From Luteibacter sp. SG786 (GTDB taxonomy: Bacteria; Pseudomonadota; Gammaproteobacteria; Xanthomonadales; Rhodanobacteraceae): a DNA stretch of 64,000 bases. The DNA is taken from contig NZ_JAAOYX010000001.1 of NCBI RefSeq assembly GCF_011759605.1, positions 2,223,063 through 2,287,062 of the forward strand, written 5' to 3'. Shown here piece after piece: positions 18,144-27,338 of this stretch. Each line of letters opens with the position of its first letter. Position 1 is the first letter of the stretch. The translations under genes were made by a program, and so were the position numbers. Below the pieces are notes generated by a model. It had not been told where the DNA came from and made no database searches. It saw nothing but the letters and a program-made list of their open reading frames with translations.

Positions 18144-19262
18144 ATGAACTTTCCCGACTGGATGCTTGATTTCGCGCATCCGTGGACGCGTTTCGCGCTG
18201 ATTGTCGCGATTGCGCTGGCCGCCACGGGTATTTTCCGCAGGCTCGTGCAGGTGCTGTTGCGGCGTTTCGCCATACACCATCCGATGGGAGCTTCCATCG
18301 TCGCACGGGCGAATGCGCCGCTGGAGGCGATCCTCCCGCTGGCGACGTTGCTCCTTGCGTTCCGCGCGGCGCCAGACGAGCCCGCGCGCCTGGTCGACGG
18401 CCTCGAGCATATGCTCGCCGTCACCCTGATTGCTGCGTGTACCTGGTTCGTCGTGCGCTGCATCGGTGCTTTCGAAGCGGCCCTGTCCCGTTTCAATCCC
18501 ATCGACCTTGCAGACAACCTGCGCGCACGGCGTTTGCAGACGCAGGTGCGCGTGCTGAGCCGCACGGCCATGGTCGTGACGGTGGTGCTCGGGATCGGTG
18601 TGGGATTGATGACATTCCCCGCCGTGCGCCAGTTCGGAGCTAGCCTGCTCGCGTCCGCCGGACTGGCCGGCCTCGCCGTCGGCCTGGCGGCGAAACCGGT
18701 ACTCGGCAACCTGATCGCCGGCATACAGATCGCGCTCACCCAGCCTATCCGCATCGACGACGTGGTGATCGTCGAAGGCGAGTGGGGCAGGGTGGAGGAA
18801 ATCAGCAGTACCTATGTGGTCGTACGCATCTGGGACGAGCGGCGATTGATCGTGCCGTTGCAGTACTTCATTGAAAACCCTTTCCAGAACTGGACACGGA
18901 CCAGTTCACAGATCCTCGGCTCGGTGATGCTGTGGTTCGACTACGGACTGCCGCTCGATCCGCTTCGGGCGGAATTGAAGCGGCTCTGCGAGCAGGCGCC
19001 GGAGTGGGACGAACGCGTGTGCGTGTTGCAGGTGGTGGACAGCAACGAAAGGGCGATGCAGTTGCGCGCACTGGTGAGTTCCGCCGATTCCGGCAGATCG
19101 TGGGATCTGCGCTGCAAGGTGCGGGAAGGACTGATCGCCTTCGTTCGCCGCGAGTATCCCCAATACCTCCCGCGGCTGCGGGGCGAGTTGGAGAGCGAGG
19201 TACGCGCGGCCGACGCGGCCGCACCGCCGTTCGCAAGCAGGACGGTTTCGGCCCGCCGCTGA
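18144..19262 (+). CDS. small-conductance mechanosensitive channel, MscS family
   Basis: Inner-membrane channel that opens under tension to release solutes after osmotic downshift. The 372-residue product has four hydrophobic helices, roughly at residues 15-35, 50-75, 85-105 and 135-190, the last being the pore helix with the alternating Gly/Ala run L-L-A-S-A-G-L-A-G-L-A-V-G-L-A-A-K near residues 166-182. The beta domain follows as Q-P-I-R-I-D-D-V-V-I-V-E-G-E-W-G-R-V-E-E-I, with I-V-P-L-Q-Y-F-I-E-N-P-F-Q-N-W, typical of MscS proteins with short N-termini. A TAGGAT hexamer lies just upstream of the ATG and no Shine-Dalgarno is visible. Confidence 0.93.
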   Translation: MNFPDWMLDFAHPWTRFALIVAIALAATGIFRRLVQVLLRRFAIHHPMGASIVARANAPLEAILPLATLLLAFRAAPDEPARLVDGLEHMLAVTLIAACTWFVVRCIGAFEAALSRFNPIDLADNLRARRLQTQVRVLSRTAMVVTVVLGIGVGLMTFPAVRQFGASLLASAGLAGLAVGLAAKPVLGNLIAGIQIALTQPIRIDDVVIVEGEWGRVEEISSTYVVVRIWDERRLIVPLQYFIENPFQNWTRTSSQILGSVMLWFDYGLPLDPLRAELKRLCEQAPEWDERVCVLQVVDSNERAMQLRALVSSADSGRSWDLRCKVREGLIAFVRREYPQYLPRLRGELESEVRAADAAAPPFASRTVSARR

Positions 19263-19354
19263 CTTTCGCAGGTTCATGGCAGGGGCATGAAAGCTAGCGG
19301 TACGTGGGTCGTGGTAGCGTGCGCGGCAATCCCCTCGTCCCTGGAGAATCCGCC

Positions 19355-19915
19355 GTGGCAGTCAACGGGCAAAACACAGAGCAAGCGGCGCACCGGTGGT
19401 TCGCCAAGGGCCTCGGCGAGCTGGGCCACGCCGAACGGCGGCTGCTGGAGAAGCTGGCCCAACGCAAGATCGTGTCGGAAGACGTGAATGCCGAGTTCCG
19501 GTCGGACCTGACCTTCGGCCAGCGCCTTGCGGACAATGTGTCGCGCTTCGGTGGATCGTGGACCTTCATCATCATTTTCGGGTTGGGCCTGCTGCTATGG
19601 ACGGGGCTCAACTCCTACGTGCTGCACAAGCCCTTCGATCCGTACCCATACATTTTCCTCAACCTCATGCTGTCCATGCTCGCCGCGGTGCAGGCGCCGG
19701 TGATCATGATGAGCCAGAACCGGCAGGCCGCGATGGACAGGCTCGACGCCGCCAACGACTACAAGGTGAACCTGAAGGCGGAGATCGAGATCATGGCCTT
19801 GCATGACAAGCTGGACCAGATGCGGACGGAACAGCTTGCGGCCCTGCTCGCGAAGCAACAGGAACAGATCGATCTGCTGATGAAGCTGGTGGGTTCGAGG
19901 GACTCGCAGGGTTGA
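19355..19915 (+). CDS. DUF1003 membrane protein
   Basis: Conserved inner-membrane protein of unknown function. The GTG at 19355 is chosen because GGAG lies a correct distance before it; a GTG at 19304 would add 17 residues without a ribosome site. The 186-residue product has the DUF1003 core: R-L-A-D-N-V-S-R-F-G-G-S-W-T-F-I then two transmembrane helices with the loop P-F-D-P-Y-P-Y-I-F-L-N-L-M-L-S, then the conserved A-P-V-I-M-M-S-Q-N-R-Q and a C-terminal charged coiled coil (residues 130-180). Some family members link to metal or acid tolerance, but no role follows from the neighbours here. Confidence 0.88.
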   Translation: MAVNGQNTEQAAHRWFAKGLGELGHAERRLLEKLAQRKIVSEDVNAEFRSDLTFGQRLADNVSRFGGSWTFIIIFGLGLLLWTGLNSYVLHKPFDPYPYIFLNLMLSMLAAVQAPVIMMSQNRQAAMDRLDAANDYKVNLKAEIEIMALHDKLDQMRTEQLAALLAKQQEQIDLLMKLVGSRDSQG

Positions 19916-20013
19916 GCTCCGTTGACGGCTGCATTCAGGCAGCGTCTCCAAGGTGGTGTTGCGTGTAGCGCGTGGCGTTCTTTTGTTGGCCTGTGGTGAC
20001 CGTCCGCGCTTGA

Positions 20014-20044
20014 GTCGCTGGGTGCCTGCCTTCGCAGGCACGAC
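20014..20044. repeat. palindromic repeat, second family (copy 1)
   Basis: The 31-base unit begins GTCGCTGGGTGCCTGCC, has a TTC centre and ends GGCAGGCACGAC-type complement (here GCAGGCACGAC). The same unit recurs at 63213. The inner stem TGCCTG/CAGGCA is perfect. It lies in the convergent gap between the DUF1003 gene and typA. Confidence 0.75.
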
Positions 20045-20099
20045 GGTGGCTGTGAGGCTCTCGCGTTCCGACAACACCAGCAATTTCGCGGTGCTCTTT

Positions 20100-20138
20100 G
20101 TGGGAGCCGGCTACGCCGGCGATCCCGCGGCAGCGGGC
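20100..20138. repeat. REP-like palindrome
   Basis: GTGGGAGCCGGC with centre TAC and then GCCGGCGAT, followed by CCCGCGGCAGCGGG, as in the copy at 12009. The opposite-facing partner is degraded (CCGGTTCTCCCAGA at about 20147-20160). It also lies in the DUF1003-typA convergent gap. The whole gap 19916-20269 (354 bases) holds only this unit, the repeat at 20014 and the typA terminator; I see no gene in it. Confidence 0.8.
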
Positions 20139-20216
20139 ACGCTTGTCCGGTTCTCCCAGACACCGGCACAGGTGCCGATGCGAGCCCGCCCTACGAAGCG
20201 AACACCGTGAAGAACC

Positions 20217-20246
20217 AAAAAAAGAGCCCGGCATAAGCCGGGCTCC
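20217..20246 (-). terminator. rho-independent terminator of typA
   Basis: Read on the minus strand, a perfect 9-bp stem GAGCCCGGC / GCCGGGCTC with a 4-base loop is followed by eight T residues (A run at 20217-20224 on the plus strand). It begins 23 bases after the typA stop codon. Confidence 0.93.
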
Positions 20247-20269
20247 TTTCGTAATCACTCCAGCCGGAA

Positions 20270-22102
20270 TCAACCCTGGCCGCGCGATGCCTTCTTGCGG
20301 TCGTTTTCCGTCAGGTGCTTCTTGCGCAGGCGGATTTCCTTCGGCGTGACCTCGACCAGTTCGTCGTCGTCGATGAAGTCCAGCGCCTGTTCGAGCGAGA
20401 ACTTGATCGGCGGGGTGAGCTGGATCGCATCGTCCTTGCCGGCGGCGCGCATGTTGGTCAGCGGCTTGGGCTTGATGGCGTTGACGGTGAGGTCGTTGTC
20501 CTTGGCGTGGATGCCGATGAGCTGGCCTTCGTACACCGAGTCGCCCTCGGCTGCGAACAGCTTGCCGCGCTCCTGCAGCGGGCCGAGCGAGTAGGCCGGG
20601 GTGGTGCCCGCGGCGTTGGCGATCATCACGCCGTTGAGGCGCTTGGCGATCTGGCCTTCTTCCTTCGGACCGTAATGGTCGAACACGTGGAACAGCAGGC
20701 CCGAACCCTGGGTGAGGGTCTTGAACTGGTTCTGGAAGCCGATGAGGCCACGCGCCGGGATCATGTATTCCAGGCGCACGCGGCCCTTGCCGTCGGGCTC
20801 CATGTTCTTCAGCTGGCCCTTGCGGATGCCGAGGCGCTCCATGACCGGGCCCTGGTGGGTCTCTTCCACGTCGACCACCAGCTGCTCGTACGGCTCCATG
20901 AGCTGGCCGTCGATTTCCTTGATGATGACTTCCGGACGCGACACGGCAAGCTCGTAGCCTTCACGGCGCATGTTCTCGATCAGCACCGACAGGTGCAGTT
21001 CGCCGCGGCCCGAAACGAGGAACTTGTCGGCGTCGGAGCCGTCTTCCACGCGCAGGGCCACGTTGTGCACCTTCTCGCGGTCCAGGCGCTCGCGGATCTG
21101 GCGGCTGGTGAGGAACTTGCCGCCGGAGAGGTCCTTGTTGCCCACGAACGGCGAGTTGTTCACCTGGAAGGTCATGCTGATCGTCGGCTCGTCGACGGTC
21201 AGGGCCGGCAGCGCTTCCGGGGTGTCCAGCGCGCAGACGGTGTCGGAAATGGTGAGTTCCTGGATGCCCGAGATGGCGACGATGTCGCCCGCTTCGGCGG
21301 TGTCCTGCTCGATGCGCTCGAGGCCGAGGAAGCCCAGCACCTGCAGCACCTTGCCCTGGCGCTTCTTGCCTTCGCGGTCGATGACGGCCACGGGCATGTT
21401 CTTCTTCAGCGTGCCGCGCTGGATGCGGCCGATGCCGATGACGCCGACGAAGTTGTTGTAGTCGAGCTGGCTGATGCGCATCTGGAACGGGCCGTCCGGA
21501 TCGACGTCCGGCTTCGGCGCGTGGTCCATGATGGCCTGGTACAGCGGGGTCATGTCGCCTTCGCGGGCGTCCTGGTCGAGCGAGGCGTAGCCGTTCAGGG
21601 CCGACGCGTAGACGATCGGGAAGTCCATCTGCTCGGGCGTGGCGCCCAGGCGGTCGAAGAGGTCCCACACCTGTTCCACGACCCACTCGGGGCGCGCGCC
21701 GGGGCGGTCGATCTTGTTGACGACGACGATCGGCTTGAAGCCCATCGCGAACGCCTTCTGGGTGACGAAGCGCGTCTGCGGCATGGGGCCGTCCATCGCG
21801 TCGACGAGGATCAGCACGGTGTCGACCATCGACAGCACGCGCTCCACCTCGCCGCCGAAGTCCGCGTGTCCCGGGGTGTCGACGATGTTGATGCGGTTAC
21901 CCTGCCAGGTAATGGCGGTGTTCTTGGCAAGGATGGTGATGCCGCGTTCCTTTTCCTGGTCGTTCGAATCCATCACGCGCTCGGCAAGCACGGTGCGCTC
22001 GTTGAGCGTGCCGGACTGCTTGAGGAGCTGGTCGACGAGGGTGGTCTTGCCGTGGTCGACGTGAGCCACGATGGCGATATTGCGCAGGTTTTCGATCGAC
22101 AT
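20270..22102 (-). CDS. typA: ribosome-associated GTPase TypA/BipA
   Basis: Translational GTPase that binds the 70S ribosome and supports 50S assembly and growth under stress or cold. The 610-residue product is the normal length. G1 is [12 protein letters not shown] at residues 13-24, the switch region holds [15 protein letters not shown]3 is [11 protein letters not shown], and G4 is V-V-N-K-I-D-R. The BipA-specific C-terminal signature [14 protein letters not shown] is present. It is a stand-alone gene with its own promoter (TATAAT at 22156-22161) and terminator. Confidence 0.98.
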   Translation of the reverse strand: MSIENLRNIAIVAHVDHGKTTLVDQLLKQSGTLNERTVLAERVMDSNDQEKERGITILAKNTAITWQGNRINIVDTPGHADFGGEVERVLSMVDTVLILVDAMDGPMPQTRFVTQKAFAMGFKPIVVVNKIDRPGARPEWVVEQVWDLFDRLGATPEQMDFPIVYASALNGYASLDQDAREGDMTPLYQAIMDHAPKPDVDPDGPFQMRISQLDYNNFVGVIGIGRIQRGTLKKNMPVAVIDREGKKRQGKVLQVLGFLGLERIEQDTAEAGDIVAISGIQELTISDTVCALDTPEALPALTVDEPTISMTFQVNNSPFVGNKDLSGGKFLTSRQIRERLDREKVHNVALRVEDGSDADKFLVSGRGELHLSVLIENMRREGYELAVSRPEVIIKEIDGQLMEPYEQLVVDVEETHQGPVMERLGIRKGQLKNMEPDGKGRVRLEYMIPARGLIGFQNQFKTLTQGSGLLFHVFDHYGPKEEGQIAKRLNGVMIANAAGTTPAYSLGPLQERGKLFAAEGDSVYEGQLIGIHAKDNDLTVNAIKPKPLTNMRAAGKDDAIQLTPPIKFSLEQALDFIDDDELVEVTPKEIRLRKKHLTENDRKKASRGQG

Positions 22103-22155
22103 GCGTCATGCGCCGGCCTTCAGCCGGTGCACCTCTTTGGTATGGGAAGCCGCCG

Positions 22156-22161
22156 ATTATA
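22156..22161 (-). promoter_or_regulatory. possible -10 box for typA
   Basis: On the minus strand the hexamer reads TATAAT, 53 bases before the typA ATG. No good -35 was found at 17 bases. A small hairpin, CCGGC..GCCGG, lies in the leader between it and the start codon. Confidence 0.5.
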
Positions 22162-22221
22162 AAGGAAATTGGCGACGTTCGCATGACCGGGCGGGGCGAT
22201 CGAAGCCCCGCCCCGTCCGGC

Positions 22222-24432
22222 CTACGGTTCCAGGGGTTGGTCGCGGCAGGTCACCGGCAGGTATTTCTGGTCGATGCCCTCGCCGGAGCAGCCCCAGGCG
22301 ATCGAATGGCCCTGCACGCGCGGGGTCAGCACGAGGGTGCCGCCGTCGAGCCGGACATCGGCCTTGCGCGGAGGTTTGGCGTCGATGGTGACCACGATCT
22401 CGCCGCCCGCGCCCACCTGGACCGACCCGGCGACGTCGTTGCCCAGGCTTTCCGGTTCGCCGAGGCCGGCGGCCTTATTGCTGGCCGGAAACTTGCCGGT
22501 GCGCTGGCGCGCCTCCGTCACGGCCGCCTTGGCCGCGGAGGCCGCGTCAAGCGCGGAGGCCACCTGGCTGCGCAGCGTGTATTCCTGGTACTGCGGCACG
22601 GCGATGGCCGCCACGATGGCGGTCCCGGCGACCAGCCCCATGCCGCCCACCTCGCCGACGAGTTCCACCGGGCTCTGCTCGTAGGTGAAGGACACCGCGA
22701 GCGTATCCGGGTCCACCTCGAGCGCGGCGCCGATCACGCCGTCTTCCGGAAGATTCAACGTATGCGCGGAGGGCAGGGTGCTGATATCGATGTCCGCGCC
22801 GACGGCGCTGCCGAGGATCTGCAGGATCTGGATGTACGAGTAATAGGCCTCGCGCTGCGCGTCGCGGGTGGTGGCGGTGAAGCCGACAAGCGTTCGCGTG
22901 CCCGGGTAGGCGCGGGCCTTGAACCAGTCGACCAGCGACGTGCCCGGATTCCCGGCCGCACGGTCGGCCAGGGCCTGCGGCACTTTCGCCATCACGACCC
23001 AGTCGCCGTCTTCGACCCAGTACGAGCGGCCGCCGAGTCGAGAAAGGAAGGCGGCAAACGACTTGAACGATTCCGGTGCGTTGGGCGGAAGATCCGCAGT
23101 CCCCGGTCCCGGCATCGACAGCCAGTGGACCGACGTGCCGTCGACTTTGGTCACCCCGGTTTTCCAGCCTTTCGCCGCCATGCTTTCGATGCGTGCGTAC
23201 CAGTCCTTGCGATCGGGCGTGTGCAGCGCGTAGAACAGGCCGGCGTCGTCGGAGAACACCACCATTTCGGGGCCGAACCAGCGCAACCAGTCGGCCGGAC
23301 CGGCGCCGAAGCGGGCACGCATCTTCTCCACCCCCGCGCGGTAGTGCTGCGCCGCCTCGGCCCCGAAATCGAGATTCAGGTTGCCCTCGAAGGTCTGGTA
23401 GGTCTTCGCATCCGGAAGAGACAAGGTCATCGCCCACCGCGGTTCGCCTACCGTCTTCAAGGCCGGCGAGAACGCCGACGGGGCGAGATACTGCAGTGCG
23501 CGTGCGCCAGGGGCGTGGGCGATGATGCGGAACTGGGCGCGGCCATCGACCGTGCCGCCGCCGAACACAATGGCGTCGGCCTTGGAAGCGAAATCCGATG
23601 GCAGGCGTCCGAACGGGGTATCGCCGGCCTGCGCGGCGGCTATACCACCCATGCCGCGCACGCTGATCCAGCCGAATAGGCCTTCGCCGGAGGTGTCGAT
23701 GCGCGGTTCCAGCGCGACCAGCGTCGCGGGAGCCGCTCCGGGGGCGGACTTGCCGAAAGAGGCGAGCACTTCGTCCAACGCGGCCCCGTCGCTCGGTGCC
23801 TGGGCCGACTGCGTGATCCACAGCCGGTGCTCCGCGGCAACGTAGCGAACGGCCCCGCCGCTGGCGAGCCGGCCGTTCCCCTGTGCATCGAGCGGCGCGG
23901 CGAGCAACGGCGTCGAGGCATCGAGACTCGCGACGCGGGCATTGAAGGCGTCGACGGACGGGTAGTCGAGCAGCGCCGTGAGCACGAGGCGCGACGTGGG
24001 CGCCGGGATGCCGAGCGGGTCGACCAGTGCGACTTCCAACGGCGAGCGCAGATCGTTCAGCAGCAGATTGACCAGGCCCGCGATTTTCAGATCGGCGAGC
24101 GCCTTATCGCTCGCCATGCCGGTGCGGATACGTGCGATGGCATCCAGATGGGCCTTCGAGGACAACGCGGCGTCCAGCGGTCGCCCGTTCGGCACGCCGC
24201 CGAGCATGGCCCATGGCGATGGGATGCGCATATAGGCGACGGTCTGCGCCGGCAGGTGCTGGCGCATCCATGCGGGGGCGGAAATGGCGGTCTGTGCGGC
24301 GGCGACAGCCCGTGGATCGGCTACTGCGGCTTCGTCTTTCTTGTGGCAGGCGACGAGGCCAAGAGCCGCGACGAGCGCGGCGGACATCACGACGGTGCGA
24401 CGGGCAATCATTGCTCTCCCCTGTGGATTCAT
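22222..24432 (-). CDS. lipoprotein with C-terminal type IV pilin-like domain
   Basis: I do not recognise a characterised full-length protein. From the ATG at 24432 (AGGAG five bases upstream; ATG 24411 is an alternative with GGGAGAG) the product is 736 residues. Residues 13-29 are a lipoprotein signal ending L-V-A-C29-H-K-K, so the N-terminus should be lipidated. Residues 30-590 form a large periplasmic-type region of unknown fold. Residues 598-736 resemble a type IV major pilin: a hydrophobic helix running into A-I-A-V-P-Q-Y-Q-E-Y-T-L-R-S-Q-V, then an alanine-rich helix with A-V-T-E-A, and at the end W-G-C-S-G-E-G-I-D-Q-K-Y-L-P-V-T-C, the C-terminal disulphide loop of PilA. There is no prepilin peptidase site before the pilin part. 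The gene is alone on its strand. Confidence 0.8.
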   Translation of the reverse strand: MNPQGRAMIARRTVVMSAALVAALGLVACHKKDEAAVADPRAVAAAQTAISAPAWMRQHLPAQTVAYMRIPSPWAMLGGVPNGRPLDAALSSKAHLDAIARIRTGMASDKALADLKIAGLVNLLLNDLRSPLEVALVDPLGIPAPTSRLVLTALLDYPSVDAFNARVASLDASTPLLAAPLDAQGNGRLASGGAVRYVAAEHRLWITQSAQAPSDGAALDEVLASFGKSAPGAAPATLVALEPRIDTSGEGLFGWISVRGMGGIAAAQAGDTPFGRLPSDFASKADAIVFGGGTVDGRAQFRIIAHAPGARALQYLAPSAFSPALKTVGEPRWAMTLSLPDAKTYQTFEGNLNLDFGAEAAQHYRAGVEKMRARFGAGPADWLRWFGPEMVVFSDDAGLFYALHTPDRKDWYARIESMAAKGWKTGVTKVDGTSVHWLSMPGPGTADLPPNAPESFKSFAAFLSRLGGRSYWVEDGDWVVMAKVPQALADRAAGNPGTSLVDWFKARAYPGTRTLVGFTATTRDAQREAYYSYIQILQILGSAVGADIDISTLPSAHTLNLPEDGVIGAALEVDPDTLAVSFTYEQSPVELVGEVGGMGLVAGTAIVAAIAVPQYQEYTLRSQVASALDAASAAKAAVTEARQRTGKFPASNKAAGLGEPESLGNDVAGSVQVGAGGEIVVTIDAKPPRKADVRLDGGTLVLTPRVQGHSIAWGCSGEGIDQKYLPVTCRDQPLEP

Positions 24433-24506
24433 CCGGCTCCTGCCGGGTCGCGGGAGGATAGCAGCGGCACAGCGCCCGACTGCACGTGCCGCAGTACGGA
24501 GGGCCT

Positions 24507-24512
24507 TATAAT
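24507..24512 (+). promoter_or_regulatory. possible -10 box for the secreted protein at 24538
   Basis: A perfect TATAAT lies 25 bases before the ATG at 24538, and AGGGGA at 24525-24530 gives the ribosome site. The region 17 bases upstream has no good TTGACA match. Confidence 0.5.
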
Positions 24513-24537
24513 TAGAAGCAGGAATAGGGGAACCCTC

Positions 24538-25347
24538 ATGCATAACCTTCGTGCCGGCGCCTTCGCGTGCCTAGTCTCTTTTGCGTGCGCCACAGGCCTG
24601 GCGCAGGCCACCGACCTGCCGGGCGTAGACGCCTTTATCCAGGCCGCCGATGTGGTTTCCGCGGCCCAGGGCACGCCGGGGGTCGACCCACCCCTGCCGG
24701 AGAGCGATCCGCGGGTACGGAAGGTCCTGGCCCTGGCGACGGACCAGGCCGTTTTCGGCAAGGCCCGGCTAGGCGCCGAGGACATTCCGAAGCTGCTCGA
24801 CGTGTGCAGCAAGGCCGTCAAGGTCTCTGTGGCGTATTCGATGGCAGGTCTCGTCTCCCTGAAGCCCCTTTTCGCACAAGGCCCGGCGGTCTATCAGCCG
24901 CGCTACGTCGAACTGGCCACCCGCAATGCGCAGACCTACCAAAACGTCATTGTCCCGTTGACGGCCTTCGGCGCCTATTGCAACGGGCGCAGCCTGCCGC
25001 TGCTGACCGACTTCGCACAGCATCTTCCCGCCAGCGAGCGTACGCCGGTTCGCATGGACGGCATGCGGCAGGCGCGGAAAGGCGCGGCGAACATGATCGT
25101 GGCGGCCGTCGTGATGACCGACGATCCCTCTGTCTCGGCCGCCAACCGCAGGTTGATGCTCGTGGCGGCCGCTGACAACGCCGCCGCGATAGCGACCTTC
25201 ATGACGGTCGCCGGTCGCGCGCCGGTTCTCGAGGCGACCCGGCGTGCGCTGGAACATAGCGCGCCCGAAAACCGTCCGTTGCTGGAGACGATTGCGAAGT
25301 CGTTCGCGGATCCGTCCTGCACCGGGGGATGCGCGCTCGGCGAATAG
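24538..25347 (+). CDS. secreted protein of unknown function
   Basis: I do not recognise this family. The 269-residue product has a signal peptide (M-H-N-L-R-A-G-A-F-A-C-L-V-S-F-A then A-T-G-L-A-Q-A, cleavage near residue 23), so it should be periplasmic or secreted. The mature part is mostly helical and alanine-rich, with four cysteines: one in D-V-C-S-K near residue 89, one in A-Y-C-N-G-R near 148, and a close C-terminal pair in P-S-C-T-G-G-C-A-L-G-E. The pair at the very end could bind a metal or form a disulphide. It is divergent from the lipoprotein-pilin gene across 105 bases. A perfect TATAAT lies just upstream. Confidence 0.75.
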   Translation: MHNLRAGAFACLVSFACATGLAQATDLPGVDAFIQAADVVSAAQGTPGVDPPLPESDPRVRKVLALATDQAVFGKARLGAEDIPKLLDVCSKAVKVSVAYSMAGLVSLKPLFAQGPAVYQPRYVELATRNAQTYQNVIVPLTAFGAYCNGRSLPLLTDFAQHLPASERTPVRMDGMRQARKGAANMIVAAVVMTDDPSVSAANRRLMLVAAADNAAAIATFMTVAGRAPVLEATRRALEHSAPENRPLLETIAKSFADPSCTGGCALGE

Positions 25348-25459
25348 CGCACAGCGGCTCCCATACGGAGCCGATGCACAGGTAACCCCGGCCTCCGCGA
25401 CCTTGCGCCGGCCAACGGACTCAAGCATCGTCACAGCCTCGATCCCCGGGAAAGGTGCC

Positions 25460-27214
25460 ATGCTTTCGATCGAGAGCGTCGAGGAAGTGCGTGTCAGCAC
25501 GCACCGCGGCAACGACGACTTGCTCAGTGCGGGACTTGGCCTGCGTGGCCTTGTCGGTGCGCCGGCTGCCTTCGCCGTGCCGGTGGCACCGACGCCCGCC
25601 GAACTGCGCCGTCGCGCAATCCAGAGCAATTGGAAGGGCATCGCCGATCTCGGTCCGCTCGGCGGCTTCGGCACCGTGTATGGAAGCGTGCCGGATGTGC
25701 CGGGGCGCGAATTCATGGCGTTCGCGAGGCATGCCGGCGCGAAGGCATCGCACCGCGTTCTCGTGCAGGTACCCGATGCCTTCGATCGCGCGAAACGCTG
25801 CCTCGTCGTCACCGCTTCGCCGGGCACGCGGGGCATTTATGGCTCCATCGCAGTCGCCGGGGCGTGGGGGCTGCCGCGCGGCTGTGCCGTGGCGTATACC
25901 GACAAGGGCGCGGGAAGCGGCTATTTCGACAGTGCGGACGGCAGCGGGGTGGCGCTCGACGGCACCCGGGCGAAGGCGGGGGAGGTGCCGCTCGAGTTCG
26001 AGCCGGCCGGTATGACGGCCGAGGCCGGCATCGCCGTGAAACATGCCCATTCCGGGGACAACCCCGAAGCCGACTGGGGGCGGCATGTCCTGCAGGCGGC
26101 CCGTTTCGGCCTTGCCATGCTCGACGAGGCATTTCCCGAAGAGGCGCCGTTCACGCCCGCCAACACCCGGATCATCGCCACCGGCCTGTCGAATGGTGGC
26201 GGCGCCGTACTGCGCGCGGCAGGCGAGGATACCGAAGGCATGCTCGCGGCCGTGGTGGCCCTGGCACCGAACATCTACGTGGAAGGTTACGGCCGGCCGT
26301 TCTACGACTATGCCACCGAAGCCGCGATTTTCCTGCCGGCCGCGCTGGCCGCGCCGGCATTCGATGGGCTGCCGTTCGCCCGCGTGGCCGGCGCCCAGCC
26401 ACCGGCATGGGCGTTGCGGAGCGCCGCGCTGCGCGCCCATGGGCGGCTCTCCGCGATATTACCGGCCGCCCAGGGCGAAGAAGCGCTTGCCCTGCTGCGG
26501 GCATCGGGTTGGCACGACGAGGCCCTGGCCGTGGGCGCATCGTCTGCCTCGTTGGATCTGTGGCGCGCGGTCACCGTGGCCTATGCCTCCGCCTACCTGC
26601 GGCGGCCATGCGGTGACATGCCCTGCGGTTACGCCTATCGGCCGCAGCACACGGGCGGCATGGCGGGGCCCGTGGACGCGATGATCCGCGCGGCGTGGTG
26701 GGCCGACGGCTCCGGAACGCCGCCCGGGGCCGGGATTGTGCTAGCCGGGGGCAGCGATTTCTCCATGGATCCCACCCTGCCGGGCAACCTCTGCCTGCGC
26801 GATCTGTGGACCGGGCAGGGTGTCGATGCGCAACGCCTGCGCGAGGCGGTAAGCACCACGGCCGCCGCATTGCCGCGCGAGGATCTGCCGGCTTTCGTCG
26901 TGCATGGTGCGCAGGACGGTTTGATCCCCGTCGCGTTCTCGTCCGACCCGTACGTGAAATGGCTGCGTGCCGCCGGGCGCTCCCCCGTCTACTGGAAAGT
27001 GCCTCACGCCCAGCACTTCGACGCCTTCCTGGCGTTTCCCGATTTCGGCGACCGCCACGTGCCTCTTCTTCCATTCGGCCACGCCGCCCTCGACCGAGCC
27101 TGGGCGCACGTGGCGGAGGGCAGGGCCCTGCCGGAGGACGCGGCGGTGCGCGACACCCGGCCGCGAGGCCCGGGCGCACTCTCCGCCGCGGCGCTGGCCT
27201 TGCCCGGCGCCTGA
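25460..27214 (+). CDS. D-(-)-3-hydroxybutyrate oligomer hydrolase
   Basis: Splits 3-hydroxybutyrate oligomers, products of polyhydroxybutyrate breakdown, into monomer. The 584-residue product matches the family: D-D-L-L-S-A-G-L-G near residue 20, L-R-R-R-A-I-Q-S-N near 52, R-G-C-A-V-A-Y-T-D-K-G-A-G near 138, K-H-A-H-S-G-D-N-P-E-A-D-W-G-R near 194, the nucleophile S244 in G-L-S-N-G-G-G, V-H-G-A-Q-D-G-L-I-P-V, and the C-terminal Q-H-F-D-A-F-L. Family members that are secreted have a signal peptide of 25-30 residues before D-D-L-L; here only about 19 polar residues precede it and no hydrophobic core is seen in any start I can support. It may be the intracellular form. No PHA synthase or depolymerase is nearby. 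Confidence 0.88.
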   Translation: MLSIESVEEVRVSTHRGNDDLLSAGLGLRGLVGAPAAFAVPVAPTPAELRRRAIQSNWKGIADLGPLGGFGTVYGSVPDVPGREFMAFARHAGAKASHRVLVQVPDAFDRAKRCLVVTASPGTRGIYGSIAVAGAWGLPRGCAVAYTDKGAGSGYFDSADGSGVALDGTRAKAGEVPLEFEPAGMTAEAGIAVKHAHSGDNPEADWGRHVLQAARFGLAMLDEAFPEEAPFTPANTRIIATGLSNGGGAVLRAAGEDTEGMLAAVVALAPNIYVEGYGRPFYDYATEAAIFLPAALAAPAFDGLPFARVAGAQPPAWALRSAALRAHGRLSAILPAAQGEEALALLRASGWHDEALAVGASSASLDLWRAVTVAYASAYLRRPCGDMPCGYAYRPQHTGGMAGPVDAMIRAAWWADGSGTPPGAGIVLAGGSDFSMDPTLPGNLCLRDLWTGQGVDAQRLREAVSTTAAALPREDLPAFVVHGAQDGLIPVAFSSDPYVKWLRAAGRSPVYWKVPHAQHFDAFLAFPDFGDRHVPLLPFGHAALDRAWAHVAEGRALPEDAAVRDTRPRGPGALSAAALALPGA

Positions 27215-27338
27215 ACGGTCGTCACGCTTTCACGCTTGAAGTCCTGTGACGAGGGCGCCATCTTCGGTAGCCTTGCATCCCCCCGGGTGGGACGCGACGA
27301 CGTGTCTGCCCGCATTTCAACGAGTTACAGGAACCGCG

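Noticed and set aside
20315-22162. 615-codon open frame opposite typA
   Set aside because: Shadow of typA; no family features.
22222-24432. Lipoprotein-pilin fusion considered as two genes joined by a sequencing frameshift
   Set aside because: The frame is continuous across the junction with normal codon use and no stop or ribosome site at the pilin boundary, so I kept it as one gene.
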